From an uncultured Corynebacterium sp. (GTDB lineage: Bacteria; Actinomycetota; Actinomycetes; Mycobacteriales; Mycobacteriaceae): a DNA stretch of 19,471 nucleotides. Under the pieces are notes generated by a model. It worked only from the letters and a program-made list of their open reading frames with translations, searched no databases and was not told the DNA's origin. Positions 13,925-19,471 of the stretch are shown piece by piece (position 1 is the stretch's first letter; every line of letters starts with the position of its first letter). The stretch lies in assembly GCA_943908385.1 (NCBI GenBank), contig CALTTF010000031.1, forward strand, positions 1-19,471, given 5' to 3'. The position numbers and the translations under genes were made by a program.

Positions 13925-14749
13925 GTGGTGGCGCCGAAGCTGATTGTGAGCGATATCGACGGCACGCTGCTGGACAGCAACGGCCGCGTGAGCCCGCGAT
14001 TGCGCGATGCGCTCGCCCGTGCTGTGCGCGCCGGGACGAAGGTCGCGCTGGCTACGGGCCGGCCGCACCGGTGGTTGGCTCCGGTGCTCGACCAGCTGCC
14101 GTTCACCCCGATGTGCGTCTGCGCGAACGGCGCTGTTGTCTACGATCCCTCGCGTGACGACGTGCTCCACCGTCACGAGCTCGACCCGGAGACCCTCGGC
14201 GAGATCGCGCGCACCGCAGCGGATGTGCTGGCAGGCCGCGGCGAATTCGGCTTCGGCGTGGAGCGCGTCGGCGATTCCGCCTTCGACCCGGAAGACCAGT
14301 GCTTCCTCATCACCCCCGGCTACAGCACTGATCTGTGGGATATCGGCTACGGCGTCGTCGACGTCGACGAGCTCGTGTCCGTGCCCGCGGCGAAGATTCT
14401 CGTGCGGCACCCGGCGATGACCTCTGCCGAGCTGTTCGACCTCCTCGCCCCCGCCGTCGACCCGCAGCGCGCGCACGTGACGTACTCGATGAACGACGGG
14501 TTGCTCGAAGTCAGCGCGCCGGGCATCAACAAGGCCGCCGGCGTGTCGATTGTGGTCGCTGACCTGGGGATTGACCCGCAGGATGTCATCGCATTCGGCG
14601 ACATGCCCAACGACATCGAGATGCTCGCCTGGGCGGGAACGGGGGTGGCCATGGGCAACGCCGCGCCGATCGTGCACGATGCCGCCGATGTGACCACCGC
14701 GTCGAACGACGACTTCGGTCTCGCCCGAGTCATCGAGCAATGGTTCTAG
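13925..14749 (+). CDS. Cof-type HAD-IIB family phosphatase
   Basis: This 274-residue HAD hydrolase of subclass IIB starts VAPKLIVSDIDGTLLDSNG, where Asp10 is the nucleophile and Asp12 the acid/base. Motif II is ALATGRPHR. Motif III is a lysine near NKAAG. Motif IV is AFGDMPNDIEML with the magnesium ligands. Such enzymes dephosphorylate sugar phosphates, pyridoxal phosphate, flavin precursors or similar small molecules; specificity cannot be read here. It starts at GTG 13925, six bases after GGGAGG at 13913-13918; a second GTG at 13928 is possible. It belongs to the serS-acyltransferase transcription unit and corresponds in position to Rv3813c, next to the acyltransferases in M. tuberculosis. 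Confidence 0.9.
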   Translation: MVAPKLIVSDIDGTLLDSNGRVSPRLRDALARAVRAGTKVALATGRPHRWLAPVLDQLPFTPMCVCANGAVVYDPSRDDVLHRHELDPETLGEIARTAADVLAGRGEFGFGVERVGDSAFDPEDQCFLITPGYSTDLWDIGYGVVDVDELVSVPAAKILVRHPAMTSAELFDLLAPAVDPQRAHVTYSMNDGLLEVSAPGINKAAGVSIVVADLGIDPQDVIAFGDMPNDIEMLAWAGTGVAMGNAAPIVHDAADVTTASNDDFGLARVIEQWF

Positions 14750-14758
14750 TCCGTACGG

Positions 14759-14764
14759 TTTAAT
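14759..14764 (+). promoter_or_regulatory. Candidate -10 box of glpK
   Basis: TTTAAT lies six bases before the ATG at 14771; TACGGT at 14754-14759 is an alternative. No ribosome site precedes the ATG. The 21-bp gap after the HAD gene leaves no room for a separate leader. Confidence 0.35.
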
Positions 14765-14770
14765 AGCCCC

Positions 14771-16291
14771 ATGCCGTTCATCGCCGCCATCGACCAAGGC
14801 ACCACGTCGACCCGCTGCTACATCACCACCGCCGACGGCGACGTGGTGGGCACCGCCCAATTCGAGCACGAGCAGATCATGCCGCGCGAAGGATGGGTCG
14901 AGCACGACCCGCGGCAGATCTGGCGCAACACGCGCCGCGCGCTGTCAGAAGCGCTTGTCGACGCCGACTTGGAGCTCGAAGACGTCGACGCCGTCGGCCT
15001 GACCAACCAGCGCGAAACCGCCGTGATCTGGGACAAGAAGACCGGCCGGCCGATCTACAACGCGATCTGCTGGCAGGACACCCGCACCGAGGAATTCGGA
15101 CCGGAGGGTGCACCGAAGGACCGCTACATGCGGAAAACCGGCCTGTTGGCGAATTCCTACCCGGCCGGCCCGAAGTGGGCGTGGATCCTGGACAATGTCG
15201 AGGGCGCGCGCGAGCGCGCGGAGAAGGGCGAGCTGCTCGCCGGCACCGTGGACACGTGGCTGATCTGGAACCTCACCGGCGGCGCGCACGGAGGGAAGAA
15301 GGGCGGCATGTTCGACCTGTTCACCACCCGCAGCCGCGTCCAGCACGTCACCGACGTGACCAACGCGTCGCGCACTTTGCTCATGGATCTGGAGACCCTC
15401 GAGTGGGACGAGGACCTGTGCAAAGAGATCGGCGTGCCGCGCGCGATCCTGCCGGAGATCCGCCCCAGCTTCGGCTCATTCGGCGCGATGCGCCGCAAGA
15501 AGGGCAACCGCGATGTGCCGATCACAGGCGTGCTCGGCGATCAGCAGGCCGCGCTGTTCGGCCAGGGCTGCCTGGAAGAGGGCGAAGCCAAAATGACCTA
15601 CGGCACCGGCCTGTTCATGCTGCTCAACACCGGCGACGAGGCGCAGTTCTCCGACCACGGCCTGCTCACCACCGTCGCGTACCAGCAGGCGGGCAAGCCG
15701 CCGGTCTACGCGTTGGAGGGCTCTGTCGCAGTTGGCGGCTCGCTGATCCAGTGGCTGCGCGACCAGCTCGGAATCCTGAAGTCGGCGGCTGAATCGGAGG
15801 AGCTCGCCTCGCAGGTCGACGATTCCGCCGGTGTGGTCATCGTCCCCGCCTTCTCCGGCCTGTTCGCCCCGCGTTGGCGCCCCGACGCCCGCGGCGTGAT
15901 CACCGGCATCACCCGCTTCACCGACCGCCGCCACATCGCCCGCGCCGCGCTCGACGCGACCTGCCTGCAGACCGTCGAGGTCGTGCGCGCCATGGAGGCA
16001 GATTCCGGCATCACGGTGGACAGCTTGCGTGTCGACGGCGGCATGACCGGCAACGACCTGCTCATGCAAATGCAGGCCGATGCTCTCGGCGCGGATGTGG
16101 TGCGCCCCGACAATATGGAGACCACAGTGATGGGTGCGGCCAGCGCCGCGTGCGTCGGCGCCGGTTTCGCGCAGACACCGCTCAGCCTCGGCGGCGAAAC
16201 CACCTGGGAAAGCGAAATGGCCGGCCCCGACCGGGACCGGCTCATTTCTCTGTGGGAGGAAGCGGTCGCCCGCTCCCTCGATCTCGCCTAA
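14771..16291 (+). CDS. glpK: Glycerol kinase
   Basis: GlpK phosphorylates glycerol to sn-glycerol-3-phosphate with ATP in the cytoplasm. The 506-residue protein has the FGGY-kinase fold. Evidence includes AAIDQGTTSTRCYI (phosphate loop 1), HEQIMPREGWVEHDP, GLTNQRETAVIWD, ICWQDTRT, GVLGDQQAALFGQ and MTYGTGLFMLLNTG. The C-terminal signature is ALEGSVAVGGSLIQWLRDQL with GVVIVPAFSGLFAPRW, then RVDGGMTGNDLLMQMQAD. Length is normal for the family. No glycerol facilitator gene or glycerol-responsive regulator is nearby. It shares a window with glpQ and an acyltransferase, so glycerol-3-phosphate supply for phospholipids or catabolism are both possible. Its TAA abuts the TAA of the convergent amidase gene with no base between, so no terminator is available there. 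Confidence 0.96.
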   Translation: MPFIAAIDQGTTSTRCYITTADGDVVGTAQFEHEQIMPREGWVEHDPRQIWRNTRRALSEALVDADLELEDVDAVGLTNQRETAVIWDKKTGRPIYNAICWQDTRTEEFGPEGAPKDRYMRKTGLLANSYPAGPKWAWILDNVEGARERAEKGELLAGTVDTWLIWNLTGGAHGGKKGGMFDLFTTRSRVQHVTDVTNASRTLLMDLETLEWDEDLCKEIGVPRAILPEIRPSFGSFGAMRRKKGNRDVPITGVLGDQQAALFGQGCLEEGEAKMTYGTGLFMLLNTGDEAQFSDHGLLTTVAYQQAGKPPVYALEGSVAVGGSLIQWLRDQLGILKSAAESEELASQVDDSAGVVIVPAFSGLFAPRWRPDARGVITGITRFTDRRHIARAALDATCLQTVEVVRAMEADSGITVDSLRVDGGMTGNDLLMQMQADALGADVVRPDNMETTVMGAASAACVGAGFAQTPLSLGGETTWESEMAGPDRDRLISLWEEAVARSLDLA

Positions 16292-18433
16292 TTACCTCTC
16301 GACGTTCACGTCCACGTTGCCCGTGTTCGCCGTGTAGGTGATGTTGCCGCGCTCGAACTCGATGCGCGCGTCACCGTTATTCGCGGCGCCGTCGCTCTTG
16401 ACCGGGCGGCCCAGCGGACCGAGATCCAGGCCCTGCTTCAGCCACGCGTTGGCGATCTTCTCCGGCATGACGATCTCTTCGCCGCTGCCGGTGAGGATGG
16501 CGATGCCCTTTTCGAAAAAGGCGTACTCGTCGCCGCCCACGCCTTGGATGACACCGTCGAGCTGGCCGAGCGTCGGCTCGAGCCTGCCCCAGGTCTCTTT
16601 CGCTTCGTCGCTGCCGACGAGGTTCACGACCTGTCCGATCACCGGGCGCATGCTGCTCAAGGTCATGCCCGGCAGGACCTCGAAGTTCGCGATGTGCTCG
16701 ACCTGGCTCGGCAGCATGTCGTTCGCTGCCGCCGCCAGCAGGAGCGCCCCCGCGACGGTGCCCACAGCAGCGGCGATGGCTGCCGGGTCGCCGGAGAGCA
16801 CCTTCTCGAAGGAGATCTGGCTCGACGTGTTGGCCAGGTTGGTGAACGTGTTGGTCGTGCCGTCGCTATTCGGCACGGTGCCGGTGGTGCCGGAATTACC
16901 GTTCGAGCCGGAGTTCGAGTTGTCCGAGTTCCCGGAGCTCGGCGTGGACGGCTGCCAGGAAGACGTGTTGCCGCTGTTGACCTGGTTGTACTTCTCCTTG
17001 GCGTAGCGGCGGATGGTGTCCATCTGCGCGTACAGGTTGTCGCCCGGGCAGTCGTTGTAGTGGAAGTCGCGGTGGGCGTTGATGTTCGGGAACGTCGCGC
17101 CCTGGCCGGCCTTGTACTTGGAGCCGCCGAAGTTGAAGTTCGCCTGCAGGTAGGAGCTTCCGGTCGGGTCGAACTTGGACACGGCTGCCTTCCAGCCGAT
17201 GATCTCGCCCATCGCCTTGAGCGCTTCCTGCGTCGGGGTGGCGGTGCTGTAGTCGCCCATCATGGACACGCCGAAGGTGTGCTTGTTGAAGGCGCCGACG
17301 TGCGCGCCCTCGACGGCGCGGTCCAGGCCGCCAGCGCGGCCCTCGTAGATATTGCCGTACTTGTCCACCAGCGCGTTGTAGCCGATGTCGCCCCAGCCGC
17401 GGGTGACGGCGTGGTACTGCCAGATGCCTCGCATGACGCCCGGTGCCTGCGCAGCCGAGTAGTTGTTCGAGCCCGCAGTGTGGTGCACGGTCGCGGCCTT
17501 CACCGGCTCGGTGTAGGTCGGGGTGCTGCTTTGGCCCGCGCCCCAGGAGGAGCGGGACACGACGCGCGGCATGCCGTTGGCGTTGGACTGCGCCGGAGCG
17601 ATGTCGCCGTCGACAGTGCCCTCGCCGCCGTCGATGAAGACAGCTTCGAGGTCGCCGGCGCTGGTCACCGGGCCAGCACCCTCAGCCGGAGCATCAGCCG
17701 GTGCCTCCCCGCCCGTCTCCTCGACGTCTGCGACCGGCGCGATATCGCCCAGATTGGACGGCAGTGCACGCGGTGCATCGCCCATGGCGGCCGGGGTGCC
17801 GTGCTCCGGCACGGTCGGAAGGTCGACGACGTCGGGGCTCGGCAGCGATTCGTCGTCAAGCACAGGCTGTTCCGCCTGCTCCGGCTGTTCCGCCTGCTCC
17901 GGCACGTCCGGGATCTGGTCCTGGTCGGTGACGGTCTTCGCCGTGTCGAGGTTCGTGTCGCCGAGGTCGACGTTGGCGGTGGAGACCTGGATCTTCTTCG
18001 TCGGCTCAACGTAGATCGGCTCGGTGCCCTGGATCTCGGATCCCTCCGGGCCAGGTTCCGGCTGCATGTGGTACCACTCCGACCAGGAGCCGTCGGCACG
18101 CTGCGCGCGGACGTACGCCGCGATGTCGCGCTCGCCGGTCCAGGTGAGGCCGAAGATGGAGAATTCCTCGTCGCGGGTGAATTCCTTCACGGTGCGCGGT
18201 TCGTCGCCCTCGCCCTGCGTCGCGATGGCGGCGTCCTCGACCACGACGTTCTCGCCGTCGCCGAAGGAAGCGGACGAGCTGGTGACATTCACCTCGCCGC
18301 CGCCCACGTCCTGGGTCTTGAGGATCTCGTTGCCGCCGAACGCGCCCGCGGCGACGAGCGCGACGGAGGTGACGGCCGCGAGGACCGGGGTTTTGCGGGC
18401 AGAAGCCGGATTCAGCCGACGTCGTTGTTTCAC
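16292..18433 (-). CDS. Secreted peptidoglycan-recognition/amidase protein with LGFP-like C-terminus
   Basis: This 713-residue protein has a basic start and a hydrophobic segment (about residues 16-33), so it is exported. Residues 90-160 contain DGSWSEWYHM, seen in mycobacterial homologues. A linker (about 160-285) is rich in Pro, Glu and Asp, with EQAEQP twice in tandem. An N-acetylmuramoyl-L-alanine amidase (PGRP, amidase_2) domain follows at about 290-475. It has VHHTAG (His317), NAHRDF (His454) and NDCPGD (Cys462) as zinc ligands. A Ser/Asn/Gly linker comes next. The C-terminus (about 560-713) has LGFP-like phrases: YAFFEKGIAILTGSG and LGPLGRPVKSDG leading to IEFERGNITYTANTG. LGFP repeats are thought to hold proteins in the mycolate wall. 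The start is GTG with AGGAG eight bases upstream. It is positioned like Rv3811, near glf. Confidence 0.85.
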   Translation of the reverse strand: MKQRRRLNPASARKTPVLAAVTSVALVAAGAFGGNEILKTQDVGGGEVNVTSSSASFGDGENVVVEDAAIATQGEGDEPRTVKEFTRDEEFSIFGLTWTGERDIAAYVRAQRADGSWSEWYHMQPEPGPEGSEIQGTEPIYVEPTKKIQVSTANVDLGDTNLDTAKTVTDQDQIPDVPEQAEQPEQAEQPVLDDESLPSPDVVDLPTVPEHGTPAAMGDAPRALPSNLGDIAPVADVEETGGEAPADAPAEGAGPVTSAGDLEAVFIDGGEGTVDGDIAPAQSNANGMPRVVSRSSWGAGQSSTPTYTEPVKAATVHHTAGSNNYSAAQAPGVMRGIWQYHAVTRGWGDIGYNALVDKYGNIYEGRAGGLDRAVEGAHVGAFNKHTFGVSMMGDYSTATPTQEALKAMGEIIGWKAAVSKFDPTGSSYLQANFNFGGSKYKAGQGATFPNINAHRDFHYNDCPGDNLYAQMDTIRRYAKEKYNQVNSGNTSSWQPSTPSSGNSDNSNSGSNGNSGTTGTVPNSDGTTNTFTNLANTSSQISFEKVLSGDPAAIAAAVGTVAGALLLAAAANDMLPSQVEHIANFEVLPGMTLSSMRPVIGQVVNLVGSDEAKETWGRLEPTLGQLDGVIQGVGGDEYAFFEKGIAILTGSGEEIVMPEKIANAWLKQGLDLGPLGRPVKSDGAANNGDARIEFERGNITYTANTGNVDVNVER

Positions 18434-18453
18434 GGTGATCGCTCCTGATTCGA

Positions 18454-18471
18454 TAGTTACAGCTGTGACTA
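18454..18471. promoter_or_regulatory. 18-bp near-perfect palindrome at the amidase start site (candidate operator)
   Basis: TAGTTACAGCTGTGACTA pairs over nine positions per arm with a single T/G mismatch. It touches the probable -10 box (18471-18476, minus strand) and covers the expected transcription start near 18464. Read on the minus strand it also holds GTCAC and GTAAC four bases apart, so a direct-repeat binder such as MtrA is an alternative to a dimeric repressor. No regulator is shown to bind. Confidence 0.45.
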
Positions 18472-18476
18472 ATCTA
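18471..18476 (-). promoter_or_regulatory. Candidate -10 box of the amidase gene
   Basis: The minus strand reads TAGATT. A start near 18464 would give a leader of about 30 bases with AGGAG before the GTG at 18433. No clear -35 is visible. The remaining intergenic bases (18477-18562) are unusually AT-rich around 18491-18512 but show no further element I can name. Confidence 0.4.
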
Positions 18477-18562
18477 GATCGTAAGCTACGGATGTTAAAA
18501 CAGTGAACAATGTGATTTCCGGCGTGTCGCGTGTGCGCCTAACGCCACCTACCGGCCCCCGC

Positions 18563-18568
18563 TAGCCT
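18563..18568 (+). promoter_or_regulatory. Candidate -10 box of glf (leaderless)
   Basis: TAGCCT lies seven bases before the ATG at 18576, with no ribosome site, matching the spacing before the DUF5926 gene, pheA and serS. Confidence 0.5.
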
Positions 18569-18575
18569 TGGGCCT

Positions 18576-19471
18576 ATGACTTATGACCTCATCGTCGTCG
18601 GATCCGGGTTCTTCGGCCTCACCATTGCCGAGCAAGCAGCGAGCGAACTGGGCAAGCGTGTTCTTGTCGTCGAAAAGCGTGCCCACTTAGGCGGCAACGC
18701 GTACTCCGAAGCCGACCCTGAAACCGGCATTGAGGTGCACAAATACGGCGCCCACCTCTTCCATACCTCGAATGACCGCGTGTGGGAGTACGTCAACCGC
18801 TTCACCGATTTCACCGACTACCAGCACCGCGTGTTCGCGATGCACGACGGCACGGCGTACCAGTTCCCGATGGGGCTCGGCCTGATCAACCAGTTCTTCG
18901 GCCGCTACTACAGCCCCGACGAGGCCAAGGCGCTCATCGAGGAGCAGCGCGAGGGCAAGGATCCGGCCGAGGCCACCAACCTGGAAGAGCGTGGCATTGC
19001 CCTGATCGGCAAGCCGCTCTACGAGGCATTCGTCAAGCACTACACCGCCAAGCAGTGGCAGACCGATCCGACCGACCTGCCGCCGGAGATCATCTCCCGC
19101 CTGCCGGTGCGCTACACCTTCAACAACCGCTACTTCAACGACAAGTACGAGGGCCTGCCCGTCGACGGCTACGCCGCCTGGCTGGAGAAGATGGCCGATT
19201 CCGACCTCATCGACGTCAAGCTCGAAACCGACTGGTTCGACGTCCGCGACGAGCTGCGCGCCGCATCCCCGGACGCCCCGGTCGTCTACACCGGCCCGCT
19301 CGACCGCTACTTCGACTACTCCGAAGGCCGCCTCGGCTGGCGCACCCTCGACTTCGAGAAGGAAGTCCTCGACACCGGCGACTTCCAGGGCACCCCGGTG
19401 ATGAACTACAACGACGCGGACGTCCCCTACACCCGCATCCACGAGTTCCGTCACTTCCACCCGGAGCGCGA
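18576..19471 (+). CDS. glf: UDP-galactopyranose mutase, N-terminal part
   Basis: Glf interconverts UDP-galactopyranose and UDP-galactofuranose using reduced FAD. The furanose form feeds the galactan of arabinogalactan, which carries the mycolic acids. About 298 codons are present; the gene runs off the right edge (family length is near 390). The Rossmann dinucleotide motif is LIVVGSGFFGLTIAEQ, followed by VVEKRAHLGGNAYS and HKYGAHLFHTSNDRVWEYV. Later marks are YTAKQWQTDPTDLPPEII and RLPVRYTFNNRYFNDKYEGL, then VVYTGPLDRYFDY and the FAD-contacting MNYNDADVPYTRIHEFRHF. It diverges from the amidase gene; in C. glutamicum and M. tuberculosis glf opens the arabinogalactan and mycolate gene region, which probably continues past this window. 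Confidence 0.96.
   Translation, partial: MTYDLIVVGSGFFGLTIAEQAASELGKRVLVVEKRAHLGGNAYSEADPETGIEVHKYGAHLFHTSNDRVWEYVNRFTDFTDYQHRVFAMHDGTAYQFPMGLGLINQFFGRYYSPDEAKALIEEQREGKDPAEATNLEERGIALIGKPLYEAFVKHYTAKQWQTDPTDLPPEIISRLPVRYTFNNRYFNDKYEGLPVDGYAAWLEKMADSDLIDVKLETDWFDVRDELRAASPDAPVVYTGPLDRYFDYSEGRLGWRTLDFEKEVLDTGDFQGTPVMNYNDADVPYTRIHEFRHFHPER

Noticed and set aside
12770..14905. A 711-codon open frame on the minus strand across the serS end, acyltransferase, HAD gene and glpK start
   Set aside because: It lies antisense to genes with clear family motifs; its translation is His/Arg/Gly-rich without any domain. Long antisense frames are expected in GC-rich coding DNA.
16544..18448. A 634-codon plus-strand open frame opposite the amidase gene
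   Set aside because: It is antisense to a protein with intact amidase zinc ligands and signal sequence, and its own translation is Val/Arg/Ala-rich low complexity.
1..19471. Defence island, prophage or recently acquired cluster
   Set aside because: Base composition and gene style look uniform by eye, all genes belong to conserved core families, and no integrase, transposase or toxin-antitoxin pair is seen.

Overview
This is a GC-rich, densely packed chromosomal segment of a mycolic-acid bacterium, almost certainly a Corynebacterium. Several things point there. UDP-galactopyranose mutase, an LCP cell-wall ligase and an LGFP-type amidase lie together. A three-cysteine MsrA sits beside sodA. 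Most genes have a TAnnnT -10 box 6-8 bases before the start codon. The gene order also matches what I recall of the sodA-to-glf region in C. glutamicum and M. tuberculosis. I see no rRNA, tRNA, CRISPR array, transposase, integrase or phage gene. The window is core genome, with 17 protein-coding genes (the two at the window edges are cut) and one gene relic.

Layout. At 1-892 sodA (minus, cut by the edge) and msrA (plus) diverge, an oxidative-stress pair. At 889-2838 (minus) lies a membrane-anchored alpha/beta-hydrolase of the Abhydrolase_9 type, convergent with msrA through overlapping stop codons. At 3024-6172 (plus) are glpQ, a DUF5926 protein and an amino-acid permease. At 6173-6291 a convergent gap holds nested inverted repeats that probably act as a bidirectional terminator. 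At 6292-7659 (minus) is lcpB. At 7660-7872 is the most repeat-rich gap, with three copies of a 17-bp palindrome. At 7873-8583 (minus) is a CPBP membrane protease, which shares a very tight divergent promoter with pheA. At 8608-10163 (plus) are pheA and a histidine phosphatase. At 10160-11583 (minus) are a septum-formation-domain protein and a small zinc metallopeptidase. At 11644-14749 (plus) are serS, a PlsC-type acyltransferase, the relic of a second acyltransferase, and a Cof-type HAD phosphatase. At 14771-16291 (plus) is glpK. At 16292-18433 (minus) is a secreted peptidoglycan amidase with LGFP-like repeats. At 18576-19471 (plus) is glf, cut by the edge.

How the genes work together. Envelope building dominates. 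Glf supplies galactofuranose for arabinogalactan, and LcpB probably attaches arabinogalactan to peptidoglycan. The amidase trims peptidoglycan and may be held in the wall by its LGFP region. GlpQ and GlpK both yield glycerol-3-phosphate, while the acyltransferase builds phospholipid from acylated glycerol phosphate. PheA and SerS are housekeeping enzymes, and SodA and MsrA protect against oxidants.

No clearly new defence or mobile system is visible. The points most worth a second look are four: the repeat family on both sides of lcpB, the collapsed second acyltransferase, the shared -10 of pheA and the CPBP gene, and a palindrome lying over the probable transcription start of the amidase gene. 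All functional calls come from reading translations and motifs by eye; no database search was run.
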